Part shown: positions 1-10,100 of the stretch, in pieces
Layout: the number at the start of each line of letters is the position of its first letter
Numbering within the stretch: the stretch's first letter is position 1
NCBI GenBank assembly: GCA_017450705.1
Contig: JAFSTC010000087.1
Location: forward strand, 1-37,739
Direction of reading: 5' to 3'
DNA from: Lentisphaeria bacterium
Lineage (GTDB): Bacteria; Verrucomicrobiota; Lentisphaeria; Victivallales; Victivallaceae
DNA length: 37,739 bases
Translations under genes and position numbers: made by a program
Notes under the pieces: model-generated
What the model saw: the letters and a program-made list of their open reading frames with translations, nothing else
The model's database searches: none
Told to the model about the DNA's origin: nothing

Positions 1-276
1 CGCAAGATGGACCTGGCAAAAACAGCGGCGCCGGATTGGTGATGCATTGCAAAAATGGCGGGACTGACGATTTCGAGGGGCGTACCCTTCTGCGGTACAC
101 CCCGAGGAAGCGGCTGTTTCGCGCTTTTGCAAGGCGCGCCAAGACAAGTCGGGGATTTTGACTGGGCCATCAATACCCGTATGGTGACGGTGAAGCCGCT
201 GCGGTCTTATTTGCCGTGCGGCCGGGCGACGGCGGACGCACGGATCCCGGCGGATCGGTTCTTCGAAGGCGGATAA
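1..276. other. Left-edge region with no confident gene
   Basis: No start codon with a ribosome binding site, and no recognisable domain, was found here on either strand. One + strand frame is open from the window edge to a TGA at 159-161 and could be the tail of an upstream gene (its text includes NGGTDDFEGRTLLRYTPRKR), but I do not recognise it. Another + frame runs from 55 to 276 and has a composition typical of chance frames in high-GC DNA. Treat this as the 3' flank of an unseen upstream gene plus intergenic DNA. Confidence 0.4.
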
Positions 277-353
277 AAATCCGCTTTTCGAATGAAAAAA
301 TCCGCTTTTCGGACAAAGAAATCCGCTTTTCGGACAAAATAAATCTGCTTTTC
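277..353 (+). repeat. Four phased 14-base direct repeats upstream of the pseudopilin promoter
   Basis: The 14-mer AAATCCGCTTTTCG occurs at 277-290, 298-311 and 319-332, and a variant (AAATCTGCTTTTC) at 341-353. Starts are 21, 21 and 22 bases apart, which is close to two turns of B-DNA, so all copies face the same side of the helix. The last copy ends 12 bases before the -35 hexamer at 366. A stack of activator binding sites is the simplest reading. The spacing and identity are seen directly; the regulatory role is inferred. Confidence 0.75.
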
Positions 354-365
354 ATGTTTTTGCGC

Positions 366-394
366 TTGACAATCCCCGACTTGCGTTATAAATT
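366..394 (+). promoter_or_regulatory. Promoter of the pseudopilin-glycosidase locus
   Basis: TTGACA at 366-371 is followed by TATAAATT at 387-394. The gap is 15 bases if the -10 is TATAAA and 17 if it is TAAATT. The block around it is almost repeated at 7053-7105 in front of the second large glycosidase gene. The leader to the start codon at 495 contains a GC-rich inverted repeat, GCGGCCG...CGGCCGC, near 417-438. Confidence 0.7.
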
Positions 395-494
395 ACCGCC
401 GATATGAGATCGGATGCGGCCGCGGCGAACCGGCCGCGAGTGATCGGACGGGATTTCATTGCAACCGCAATCTTGCATAAAAAGGAGTGTCGGA

Positions 495-1298
495 ATGGAT
501 CGGAAACACAACACATCTTCGTCGGCAAAGGGTTTCACGCTTATCGAGCTCCTTGTCGTCATCGCCATCATCGCCATACTGGCCGCCATGCTGATGCCGG
601 CGCTGCAGAAAGCGCGCAAAAGGGCCAGCAGCATGACCTGTCTCTCCAACATGAGCACCATCGGCAAGGCCCAGGCGATGTATTCCGACGCGAACGAGGA
701 TTGGATCGTCGCGACCAAGACCGGATCGACGGCCAGTTTTTCCGATGCGACACATCCGGCGCTGCGCGCATGGTTTGTCAAACTCATCCCCTACGGCGTC
801 ATTGTCGTAAAAGAGACCAAGACCGGATACGTCAACTTTTTGAAGACCCGCGGGACCGTGGCCTGTCCCAACGAACCCGGCAAATTTTACGGCGACAGCG
901 GTGTGACTTCCGGATATTATTACACGTTCTGCCACTATCTCGCCAACGGTTATCTCTCCGGCGCGAACTGCTCTGCCCTTTCGATCAACTTCAAGATGCA
1001 TAAGGTCCGGGCGGCCAAGCTGCCGTCGAAGGCGTATTTTGCGGGAGACTCCAAACAGCGTGCGTATCCGGCCTACCGGACGAACCTTTCTCTCGGCTTC
1101 CGCGACAACGGCGTCGATGACCGTGTGAACGCCGGTTCCGAATATCCCCTGGCCGGCGGAGGAGACTGCAACATGGCCTTCATGGACGGCCACGCCGGAA
1201 CTCTGAAACTCGACGAGGCCAGAAGCCTTGGAGGCGCCACCGGTCCGCAGGTCGGTCAGAGAGGCGTCAACACCGATGACCTCGGCGTCGATTTCTAA
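495..1298 (+). CDS. Prepilin-type N-terminal methylation domain protein (type II secretion pseudopilin-like)
   Basis: This 267-residue protein begins with a short polar leader ending K12-G13. The hydrophobic stretch [20 protein letters not shown] follows. Cleavage by prepilin peptidase is expected between G13 and F14, and Glu18 is the conserved +5 glutamate. Near the end, [10 protein letters not shown] resembles the processing-associated H-X9-DG region found in pseudopilins of Lentisphaerota and Planctomycetota. The start at 495 is chosen because GGAG at 484-487 lies 7 bases upstream; an in-frame start at 459 lacks this. The protein should be anchored in the inner membrane with a periplasmic globular domain. 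It is the first gene after the promoter at 366 and lies 135 bases before a secreted glycosidase, so a role in export or display of these enzymes is plausible but unproven. Confidence 0.9.
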   Translation: MDRKHNTSSSAKGFTLIELLVVIAIIAILAAMLMPALQKARKRASSMTCLSNMSTIGKAQAMYSDANEDWIVATKTGSTASFSDATHPALRAWFVKLIPYGVIVVKETKTGYVNFLKTRGTVACPNEPGKFYGDSGVTSGYYYTFCHYLANGYLSGANCSALSINFKMHKVRAAKLPSKAYFAGDSKQRAYPAYRTNLSLGFRDNGVDDRVNAGSEYPLAGGGDCNMAFMDGHAGTLKLDEARSLGGATGPQVGQRGVNTDDLGVDF

Positions 1299-1395
1299 GA
1301 ACCGCCGGGACGTTTTGCGCCGGTCGTCCGGCAGAAGATCGATCGGAAACGGGAAATGTCGGGATCGAAACCATTCCTGATGATCCCGAAGTCGG

Positions 1396-1409
1396 TTTCT
1401 TTGAAGAAA
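1396..1409. promoter_or_regulatory. 14-base palindrome before the first large glycosidase
   Basis: TTTCTT-TG-AAGAAA is a perfect 6-base inverted repeat with a 2-base centre. It lies 24 bases upstream of the start codon at 1434, in the only sizeable gap between the pseudopilin and the glycosidase. It could be a repressor site or a small RNA hairpin. No promoter of the type seen elsewhere in the window is visible in this gap. Confidence 0.3.
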
Positions 1410-1433
1410 TTCCCATAAAAAGAGGTGATCGCA

Positions 1434-4400
1434 ATGAAATCGAGGAAATACTGTCTTTGGGTGTTCCTGTTCGCATTCTGCTGGATGTTCCCGTGCATTT
1501 CTGCAGACAAGGATCTGCTTGGTACGCTCAAACCCGTTTCCGCAGACGCAGTCGCAAAACTGAGAAAAGCCGGATGGCAGATCGATGACTCGACGGAGAT
1601 ACCCTTCGGCTGGTACATCGGCAAAAGCGGCGTCAAAAAACCCGAATACAAAGTCATCAAATCGGGAAACGCCAAAACGCAGATATTCATTCGGGGCGGA
1701 TTTGCGGTGGATGCCACCGTCATCAAGCAGGATCCGTCTCATGAGCTGGCTTTGCTGGAATTCAACGGCAAGGGCATTTGCGAAGGCGCGAATTTCATCT
1801 TTCATCTTGTCCTGATCGATCCCAAAGGCAAAACGCTCGGCAATGCCTCATCCGCATTCCGGATGACCCGCGACTGGAAGCCGTATGTTTTGAAGCTTCG
1901 TATTCCCAAGCGTCCCGACGGCATAAAAACGAAGATCACGCCCGGGTTCTATTCTCCGGAGGGCGTGTACATGGAAAATGTAAGGATCAAAACCGTTCCC
2001 GCGACGGACTCGGCGCAGCAGATACCTCAAAAAAAAAACGCAATTCTTGACTTCGATTTCACCCATGTCGAGGGAAAAACCGAAATTCAGGACCGTACCG
2101 GGAATTACACGCTTTACTCCGATTGCGGAAAATTGAAGGAGGAGCATCACGCTCTGCGGGTATCGCAGGGAGCCCGCTTCCGCATTCCGTGCAAAGACGA
2201 TGCCTTCGGCGAAAAGTTCACGATCAGCGCGTGGATATTGAAGGCTTCTCTCGGGGGGATCTTCCACACGCCAATCCTCTCCAGAGGCTGGCAGAAACCG
2301 ATCATATTTCTCGGTCCGGTCAAAGGCCAGTTCGATTTTGCGTTTTACGTGGATGTCAGACTTCCGGCTTTTGCCACAGGGAACGGCGGCGGACTGCTGA
2401 CCGACGGCTACTACTACAATATGAACATCAAGTACCTCAAACCGGAGTATCTCAAGGCCAAAAACAATTTCCCCCTCGAACTCAATACGTGGCAGCAGGT
2501 CACGGCTGTGTATGATTCCGGTGCCGTCAGAGTCTATCTGAACGGGGCCCAGGTCGGAGAAAATCCGAATCGGTCCGACAAAAAACTGCTTACGTCCGGC
2601 TTGGATCTTTACCTCGGCGCTCATCGCGTCAAGGGAGAGAGAGACAATAAAATCACCGCGGAGATGCTGATCAAGTCGATCCGGGTGGTCGGACGTGCCC
2701 TTTCCGCCGAAGAGATCGCGGCGGACTTTGCGGAAGAGAAGAAACTCATGCCTTTCGGCGAAAGTTTTCCGGATCTCATACGGACAAGGGCCTATTTCCC
2801 GGAGGATATGATGGCGCTGGATCCCGCCATGAAAAACAGACTGCGGCAGACTGCGGCTTTCAAAAAAAAACTGCCGTCCGATCCCTTCGCCGGGAAAAAG
2901 AATATTTCGACCCGCCTGGAATCGTCTCCCGGAAAAGGGCTCAGGCTCTATATTGACGGCAACGTCGAAGCGCCGGTCAACGGGCACGGCCACATCAACG
3001 ACAACGACCATCGGCTTGGTGAATTCGTTTCCGATTTCGCCGCCGCGGGGGTCGACCTGGCGGGATTGGGAAATCCCGGCGTCTGGGTCGGGATCGGCAA
3101 GTACGACTGGAAAGAGCTCGACCGCCGTCTGGCGCTGTATATCAAAAACAATCCCCGCTGCAAGATCGATATTACGCTCGGCACGAGTCCGCCGAGCTGG
3201 TACCGCCGGCAATTTCCCGAAGAGCAGGAGGAGTATTATGTCAACTGGCAAAGACCGGAAAAGAAACGCTGGACCGGTCACGGGGGGTTGCTCGGCTCCG
3301 ACCGTTACCTGAAGGATTCCGTCCGCATGATCGAAGATATCGTGCGGCACATCGAGAACGGACCCTACGCCGCCCATGTCTACGGCTATCTCGTCACCGG
3401 CGGCGATGCCGGAGAATGGTACTGGCCGGGACAGTTTGCGGGCGGGGGTTCCGCGACGGGATACTCCGTTCCGACGCGGAAAGCTTTCCGCGACTGGGTG
3501 CGTCAACATTACAACAACGATGTATCCGCCTTGCGGAAGGCGTGGAACGATCCGCAGCTGGATTTCGACAAGGTGGAGCTCCCGCTTCCGAAAGAGCGTT
3601 TCGCCTCCGAAAATCTTTTCTTCCGCGACCCGGTCAAAGCGGCGGCGGTCATAGACTGCCGGAAGTTTTATCAGGAACGGACCGCCATGAATGCGATCTC
3701 CTATATCAAGGCCATCAGACGTGCCGCTCCCGGCAAACAGATCACGACTTACTACGGCTATCCCATGCTTTATGCGGGAAATCCCGCGCTGGCATTCAGC
3801 GGACTTCAAACGGTCAGCGACATTCTGAAATGCCCGGAACTGAACTGGATCGCCACCCCCATCGATTACAACCAGCGGCGGGGCGGAGACGCCGGTGCGA
3901 ACATCGCCGGGTATATCGGCAGCGCCAAACTTCACGGCAAAGGGATATGGCGGGAAGAAGATATACGCACCCATCTTTTCGAACGTCTGACATCCGGCCG
4001 GACCGGCAGTCTGCGCGAGACCTGTGAGGTGCTCCGGCGCGCTTATGCATACACCATCGCCGACGATTACGGCTTCTGGTATATCTGTCAGTGCGGACTT
4101 CACGGGTATCATCAGAATGAGGTCATGGAAGATGCCGCGCGGATGAAAAAGATCGCCGATGAAGCCGCCCGAACGGACCGCCGGGATATTTCGGAAGTCG
4201 CCATCGTGTTCGACGAGAAGGATTCCCTGAACTTTCTGGCGCCCAAGACCAGCGGCAACGATTTTGTTTCCGAATGCATTTACTGCGTTTTCCGCAAGCT
4301 TCACCGTATGGGTGCGCCGTTCAAACTCTATTTTATCGACGACCTTTCCGATCCGAAGATGCCGGATTACAAGCTGTATATCTTCCTGAACCAGTGGTCG

Positions 4401-5003
4401 GCCAATGCGGAACAGATCTCGGCGATCCACCGGAAACTCGCCAAAAATCACGCCACGGCATTCTGGTGCTATGCGCCGGGGTACCTGGACGGGAAACGCT
4501 TCAGTACGGACAACATGAAAAAACTGACGGGATTCGACTTTCTGGAGGAACGCGCCATGCGTCATCTTTCGACGACATTCGATCCGGCCGGAAAGTTCGC
4601 CAAACTGCCGGCATTGGAAGCGCCCGCCGCCGGGCCCGTGTTCAGCGCAAAACCGGGAAAGGGCGTACAAATCGTCGGAAGATGCGGCAAATACAATACC
4701 GCGGCGATCCTGGACCTGCCGGATTTCCGTTCCGTGTGGTCGCTGCTTCCGCCGAACAGGGAAATGCTTACGGCGCTCTGTGAACTGGCGGGAGTCCACG
4801 TCTATTCGAGAGACGGCGCCACCCTGCTTGCCAATGATTCCTACGTAGCGATCCATTCCGCCGACACGAAACCGGTCGAGATCAAACTGCCGCGGAAAGG
4901 AAACGTGGTGGAATGTATTTCGCAAAAAGAATACGGTGCTGCGGACCGCATAAAATTTACGCCGGAATATGTCGGCCAGACTGCGATATTCAAAATCAAG
5001 TGA
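1434..5003 (+). CDS. Secreted LamG-domain, GH42-like glycoside hydrolase (paralog 1)
   Basis: This 1,189-residue protein starts with a signal peptide (MKSRKYCLWVFLFAFCWMFP, then CISADKD). A beta-sandwich region covers about residues 55-205. A LamG/concanavalin-like domain follows at about 206-433 (FTISAWI, WQQVTAVYDSGAVRVYLNG, LDLYLGAHR). From about 480 a TIM-barrel resembles GH42 beta-galactosidases, including the family-like stretch FRDWVRQHYNNDVSALRKAW. Glu661 in GGDAGEWYWPG is the best acid/base candidate, and Glu841 or Glu842 in WREED the best nucleophile candidate. A trimerisation-like Rossmann region follows (VAIVFDEKDS, MPDYKLYIFLNQW). AGAGG at 1421-1424 and onward supports the start at 1434. 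The substrate is unknown. The same architecture recurs at 7163-10717. Assignment to a numbered CAZy family other than clan GH-A is not claimed. Confidence 0.8.
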   Translation: MKSRKYCLWVFLFAFCWMFPCISADKDLLGTLKPVSADAVAKLRKAGWQIDDSTEIPFGWYIGKSGVKKPEYKVIKSGNAKTQIFIRGGFAVDATVIKQDPSHELALLEFNGKGICEGANFIFHLVLIDPKGKTLGNASSAFRMTRDWKPYVLKLRIPKRPDGIKTKITPGFYSPEGVYMENVRIKTVPATDSAQQIPQKKNAILDFDFTHVEGKTEIQDRTGNYTLYSDCGKLKEEHHALRVSQGARFRIPCKDDAFGEKFTISAWILKASLGGIFHTPILSRGWQKPIIFLGPVKGQFDFAFYVDVRLPAFATGNGGGLLTDGYYYNMNIKYLKPEYLKAKNNFPLELNTWQQVTAVYDSGAVRVYLNGAQVGENPNRSDKKLLTSGLDLYLGAHRVKGERDNKITAEMLIKSIRVVGRALSAEEIAADFAEEKKLMPFGESFPDLIRTRAYFPEDMMALDPAMKNRLRQTAAFKKKLPSDPFAGKKNISTRLESSPGKGLRLYIDGNVEAPVNGHGHINDNDHRLGEFVSDFAAAGVDLAGLGNPGVWVGIGKYDWKELDRRLALYIKNNPRCKIDITLGTSPPSWYRRQFPEEQEEYYVNWQRPEKKRWTGHGGLLGSDRYLKDSVRMIEDIVRHIENGPYAAHVYGYLVTGGDAGEWYWPGQFAGGGSATGYSVPTRKAFRDWVRQHYNNDVSALRKAWNDPQLDFDKVELPLPKERFASENLFFRDPVKAAAVIDCRKFYQERTAMNAISYIKAIRRAAPGKQITTYYGYPMLYAGNPALAFSGLQTVSDILKCPELNWIATPIDYNQRRGGDAGANIAGYIGSAKLHGKGIWREEDIRTHLFERLTSGRTGSLRETCEVLRRAYAYTIADDYGFWYICQCGLHGYHQNEVMEDAARMKKIADEAARTDRRDISEVAIVFDEKDSLNFLAPKTSGNDFVSECIYCVFRKLHRMGAPFKLYFIDDLSDPKMPDYKLYIFLNQWSANAEQISAIHRKLAKNHATAFWCYAPGYLDGKRFSTDNMKKLTGFDFLEERAMRHLSTTFDPAGKFAKLPALEAPAAGPVFSAKPGKGVQIVGRCGKYNTAAILDLPDFRSVWSLLPPNREMLTALCELAGVHVYSRDGATLLANDSYVAIHSADTKPVEIKLPRKGNVVECISQKEYGAADRIKFTPEYVGQTAIFKIK

Positions 5004-5096
5004 CATAATAACTCGGGATCGGCCGGGAAACGTGCCGTTTCGCCGCATTTCAACGATTTGGGATTTTTCCGACCGTCCTGCTCTGAAAGGATCTGT

Positions 5097-7055
5097 ATGA
5101 ATTACGCGCTGTTTTTCGACAATCATACGCCGCCGCTGGTCCATGACGTCGGAAGCCGTTTCGACGCGGATCGTTTCACGGATGAACTGCTACGCTGTCA
5201 TGTGGATCATCTGACGTTTCATGCCCGCTGCAATCAGGGATTTGCGTATTACGACACGAAAATCGGGATCCGGCATCCCGGACTTCAGCCGGGTCGGGAT
5301 CTCTTCGGAGAATTGGCCGACGCCTGCGAAAAGAAAAATATTTCGCTGGTCGCCTATCTGAACGGCGGTCTCAGTCATGCCGAAGGTCAGCGCCACCGCG
5401 ATTGGCTCACGATCGACTGCGAGGGCCGGATCTACCATAAGATAGGCGGCGCCGGTTTTTCTTCGCCCTTCTTCCGGATGATGTGCCGGAATTCCCCGTA
5501 CCGCGATCACCTGATCGACATGATCTCCGAGATCGCTTCACGCTATCCCGTCAGGGGATTTTTCATAGATTGTCTTATCCCGGCGGCGTGTATCTGCCCG
5601 ATCTGCGTGGAACTGATGAAAAAGGAGGGCGTCGACTGGCGGGATCCGGCCGCGGTCAAGGAATTTGCACGCCGTTCCGTACTGCGTCTCTGCCGCGATA
5701 TCGATTCGGCCGTCCGGCAGAAAATCGCGTCGCCCGTCATGTATTTCAACGGTCCGGCGTACGGGACCATGAAGGGTCTGGATACCTATTTCGACTGTGA
5801 ATGTCTGCCCACTGCCGGCTGGGGATATGAATTTTTGCCGGCGGCGGCGCACTATGTGCACGCGCTTCGCCGTTCCGGCGTGGAAGTCCTCAACATGACC
5901 GGCCGTTTTTACGACTGGGGCGACTTCGGAAGTCTGCGTTCCGCTCCGTCCCTGGAATACGATCTGGCATACGGTCTTGCGCATGGTCTGAGGCCGAATA
6001 TCGGCGGACATTTCCATCCGCGCGGCGATCTCGATCAGCCCGTGTTCGATCGCATCGCCGAGGTTTATCACAAACTTCAGCGCTGCGATGCGTATTACCG
6101 CGATGCGCAGAATCTCGCCGATGCCGCGCTGGTCTGTCAGGAAAGCGAACTTCACGATCTTCCCGCCGTCACGGCCGCGATCCGCATGCTGGAGGAGCTG
6201 AAGATCCAGTTCGACGTGGTCTGCGATTCCGATGATCCCGATTTTTCCGCGTACCGTCTGATTATCGTTCCGGAACACGTTTCCCTGTCCGACGACCTCA
6301 AAAAAGCCATTCGGCGCGCAGCCGCTTCCGGATCGTCGATTTTTGCCTGCGGCCGCAACGGAGCGGAGGCTTTCTGTCGGGAACTCGGCGTCGAGTCTGC
6401 GGAGCCCGCGGATTTCACGCCCGTCTATATCCAGCCCGATCAAAAATATGCCGATCGGCTGCCGGAGATGCCTCTTTCGCTTTACGCGGAGGCATTTCAG
6501 GCGGAACCTTCCGTCTCCGGCCGTCCCTCCGGCACCTTGATCCGGCCGTTCAATTCATACGGATGGGACGGCATTGCGGACAATACGTACAATCCCCCGG
6601 AGAGATCGGCGTCCATGCCGCTTCTGATCGAAGGGCCCTCCGGCATTTATTTCGCCGGAGACTTCTTCACCGGGTATTCCATACGCTTTGCCATGCATCT
6701 GCGCAATCTCTTTTCCAACATGCTGAAAAAAACATTGCTGCCGAAGCCCGTTCTCGAAAATATCTCTCTCCCGTCATTCGTCCGTTGTTCCGTAACTGTC
6801 CAGAAGACGGAAAAACGCACCATGGTCCATCTGATATCCTTCATCCCGGAACGCAGGATGGCTGCGAACGTCGTCGAGGAGGGGATCTCCGTCGTCGACG
6901 GCACTTTCCGTCTGCGCTGTCCCGGCGTACCCGGAAAAGTTTATCTTGCCCCGGAAGGCAGGACGGTCCCGTTCGAAATGGAAGAGGGATATGCGGCGGT
7001 GACGCTGCCGCATTTCAAGGGGAGCGCGCTTCTGGTGTTCGAAAATCCGAGCTGA
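5097..7055 (+). CDS. GHL6-like TIM-barrel putative glycoside hydrolase, cytosolic
   Basis: This 652-residue protein has no signal peptide (it starts MNYALFFDNHTPPLVHDVGS). The first ~350 residues look like a TIM-barrel of the hypothetical glycosyl hydrolase 6 (GHL6, alpha-L-fucosidase-like) group. Family-type features are the HARCNQGFAYYDTKIG segment, RGFFIDCLIP and a nearby CICPIC motif at about residue 165. A Rossmann-like domain follows (ALVCQESELHDLP, YRLIIVPEHVSLSDDL), as in GH42 trimerisation domains, with a beta-rich tail. The start at 5097 follows GAAAGGA six to seven bases upstream. Lying 93 bases after one exported glycosidase and directly before the next, it probably acts on imported oligosaccharides, but the linkage is unknown. 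The TGA at 7053-7055 is already inside the next promoter block. Confidence 0.7.
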   Translation: MNYALFFDNHTPPLVHDVGSRFDADRFTDELLRCHVDHLTFHARCNQGFAYYDTKIGIRHPGLQPGRDLFGELADACEKKNISLVAYLNGGLSHAEGQRHRDWLTIDCEGRIYHKIGGAGFSSPFFRMMCRNSPYRDHLIDMISEIASRYPVRGFFIDCLIPAACICPICVELMKKEGVDWRDPAAVKEFARRSVLRLCRDIDSAVRQKIASPVMYFNGPAYGTMKGLDTYFDCECLPTAGWGYEFLPAAAHYVHALRRSGVEVLNMTGRFYDWGDFGSLRSAPSLEYDLAYGLAHGLRPNIGGHFHPRGDLDQPVFDRIAEVYHKLQRCDAYYRDAQNLADAALVCQESELHDLPAVTAAIRMLEELKIQFDVVCDSDDPDFSAYRLIIVPEHVSLSDDLKKAIRRAAASGSSIFACGRNGAEAFCRELGVESAEPADFTPVYIQPDQKYADRLPEMPLSLYAEAFQAEPSVSGRPSGTLIRPFNSYGWDGIADNTYNPPERSASMPLLIEGPSGIYFAGDFFTGYSIRFAMHLRNLFSNMLKKTLLPKPVLENISLPSFVRCSVTVQKTEKRTMVHLISFIPERRMAANVVEEGISVVDGTFRLRCPGVPGKVYLAPEGRTVPFEMEEGYAAVTLPHFKGSALLVFENPS

Positions 7056-7072
7056 TTTTCAAGTTTTTGCGC

Positions 7073-7101
7073 TTGACAACCCCCTGCCCGGGGTATAAAT
7101 T
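7073..7101 (+). promoter_or_regulatory. Promoter of the second large glycosidase
   Basis: TTGACA at 7073-7078 is followed by TATAAATT at 7094-7101, with the same spacing as the promoter at 366-394. The flanking GTTTTTGCGCTTGACAA and TATAAATTAC segments are identical in both. This second copy begins at the stop codon of the preceding gene, so it can uncouple the second glycosidase from the first unit. Confidence 0.75.
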
Positions 7102-7162
7102 ACGCACGATGCGAGTCAGGAGACCGACGGTCCACCGAAAACAACGGAGAAAAATAGAAAAA

Positions 7163-10100
7163 ATGACTTTCAAGATCGTTTCCGCGTCATTGCTGCTTTG
7201 CGCCGCTTTCGTCTGCGTCGGCGAAAGTTTCGAAAAACTCGTTCCCCTGAAGGAAGACCGCAAAACTTCGCTGACCAAAGACGGTTGGACCCTCGGTGAA
7301 AAATGCGCCCTGCCCTACGGCTGGTACATCGGCAAATTCGGTGCAAAAAATCCGGAATACAGGGTCGCCGGATCCCCGGATCCCAAGCAGGGGCAATGCA
7401 TCTTCATCCGCGGCGGCTTCACCGTGGACGCCACGCTGGTCAAGCAGCAGGCGGATCACGAATATGTGGTCATGGAGTTCTCCGCCAAAGCGGAAAACAA
7501 AAATGCCTATATCGTGCTTTTCGCCTATTTGATGGATAAAAAAGGCAAGAACCTGGGTCAGCGCGGTTACAGCAAGGCCATCGGGACGACGTGGGCAAGA
7601 CATCAGTTGAAGTTGAAGATGCCGAAGCGTCCGCCGGGCGTGGAGACCCGGATCACACCGGGGTTCTATTCGCAGCAGGGAATATATCTGGATGATGTGA
7701 CATTCCGTTCGGCATCGGAGAAAGAATTTTCAATTCCTCCCGTGCCGCAAAAAAAAAATGCACTGATGGACTTTGAGTTTTCCGGGGTCGGCGGCAAAAG
7801 CGAATTTGCCGACAGGACCGGAAACTTCACCGTCTATTCGGATTGCGGGAAATTCGTATCTCAGCACAACGCGCTCCGGGTCGCCCAGGGAGCGCGTTTC
7901 CGCATCCCCTGCAAAGACGGCGCTTTCGGCGAGACCTTCACCATCAGCTGCTGGATCAGCAAAGCTTCTCTCGGCGGCCTTTTTCACACGCCGATCCTTT
8001 CCCGGGGCTGGCAGAAACCGGGATCCTATCTGAGCCCCGTCCCGGGGGAATTCGATTTTGCGTTTTATGTGGATATCCAGCTGCCCGGATTTGCCGCGGG
8101 CAGCCGCGACGCCCTGCAGACCAAGGGGCATTATTACAACATGAACATCGGTTATCTTTCACCCGATTATCTGCTGATCGACACGAACAAACCGCTGGAA
8201 CTCAACCGCTGGCAGCAGGTGACCGCCGTTTACGACCGCGGCGCCGTCGAAATGTACCTCAACGGCAAACTCATCGGCAAAAATGCCAGGAAAACCGAAA
8301 AAAAACTGATGACGTCGGGGCTCGATATGTATCTGGGCGCTTTCCGCTGCAAAAACGAACGGGACAACAAAGTCTCCGCGGAGATGCTGATAAAGTCCCT
8401 GCGCGTCGAAGGCCGGGCGCTTTCCGCACAGGAGGTCGCCGCAGATTTCGAGCGGGAGAAAAAGATCCTGCCTTTCGGCGATATTTATCCGGATCTGACC
8501 GAGATCAAGGATTACTATCCCGAAGATATGATGGAACTGGACCGGCCCATGAAAAACCGTCTCCGCCGGACCGCCGAATACAAGAAGGAACTGCCGGCCG
8601 ATCCGTACAAGGGCAAAAAGAACATCACCACCCGTCTGGAAGCCTCTCCCCGGCGCGTCAGTCTGGTGATCGACGGCAAAGTCACCGCCAAAGTCAACGG
8701 ACACGGACACGTTCAGGACAACGATCACCGTCTGGCGGAATTCGTTTCGGACTTTGCCGCCGCGGGGATCGATCTGGCGGGTTCCGGCGTGGGCCCCGTC
8801 TGGCAGGGCATCGGCAAATACGACTGGGAACGGATCGACCGCCGCCTGGAACTTTACATCAAAAACAACCCCCGCTGTCTGATCGACGTCACCATCGGGA
8901 CGTCTCCGCCGCAATGGTACAGAAAACAGTTCCCGGAAGAACATGAAGTCTACCTTTACAAAGGCAAAAACGGCTGGGAAAGACGGCGCTGGACCGGACA
9001 CGGCGGTTTTCTCGGGTCGGACCGTTATCTGCGGGACTGCAGCAAAATGGTGCGCGATATCGTCCGTCATATCGAAAACTCCCCCTATGCGTCCCACGTC
9101 TACGGCTATCTCGTTTCCGGCGGCGATGCCGGGGAGTGGTACTGGCCCGGACAATTCGCCGGCGGTCCCACCGGGTATTCCGTCCCGACGCGGAACGCGT
9201 TCCGCGACTGGCTCAGAAAGAAATACAAAAACGACGTACAGCTTCTGCGCCGCGCCTGGAAATCTCCAGACCTTACTTTCGATACGGTCGAGATCCCCAT
9301 GCCCGAAGAACGCTACAAGTCCGAAAACTTTGCGTTCCGCGATCCGGAGAAGGCCGTTCCCGCAACGGACATGAGGCTCTTCATGCAGCACCGCAACATC
9401 CTCAACATCAGCACGATCATGAGAGGTGTCCGACAGGAGGCCCCCGGGAAACAGCTGACGACTTACTACGGTTATTCCCTGCATTATCTGGGGAATTCCC
9501 TGCTGGGGTTTTCGGGTCTGCAGACTGTTTCCGATATTCTCCGCAGTCCCGATATCGACTGGATCGCCACGCCCATCGATTATCAGCGCAGACGGGGCGG
9601 CGAACCCGGCGTCAATATCGCCGGATTCCTCGGCAGCACCTCACTGCACGGCAAAGGCATCTGGCGGGAGGAGGATCTGCGGACACATCTTTTTCCCCGT
9701 CTGACCTCCGGACGCACCGGCAGTCTGCGGGAAACCAATGAAGTCATCCGCCGCGCTTACGGTTATACCATCGCCGAGGATTACGGCATGTGGTATATCT
9801 GTCAGTTCGGTCTTCACGGATACCATCAGAACGGCATCATGGACGATTCCGCGAAAATGAAGAAAATCGCGGACAAGGCCGCGGCGGATCCCGGAAAGAA
9901 TGTGGCGGAAACGGCTTTTATCTTTGACGAAAAAGATTCCGTCAATTACCTTTGCGCCTACCGTTTCGGCAATTTTTTCGACCAGTGCGGCTTCTATCTT
10001 TTCCGTACCGCCCACACGATGGGGGCTCCTTTCAGACTTTACTTTGCCGACGACATCGCCGATCCCCGGATGCCTGACTACAAACTCTATGTGTTCATGA

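Noticed and set aside
277-353. A CRISPR array reading of the four repeats
   Set aside because: Units are 14 bases with only 7-8 bases between them. No spacers of CRISPR length and no cas genes are present; phased regulatory sites fit better.
1848-5144. A 1,098-codon open frame on the minus strand across the first large glycosidase
   Set aside because: It lies entirely antisense to a protein with signal peptide and recognisable domains, has no ribosome binding site or known motif, and is rich in Arg/Gly/Phe as expected from high-GC antisense frames.
6563-7162. N-terminal extension of the second large glycosidase by 200 codons
   Set aside because: It would overlap the GHL6-like gene and the promoter at 7073-7101, and would bury the signal peptide that starts at 7163.
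8159-9484. A 441-codon minus-strand frame inside the second large glycosidase
   Set aside because: Antisense composition without motifs; the sense frame is collinear with its paralog.
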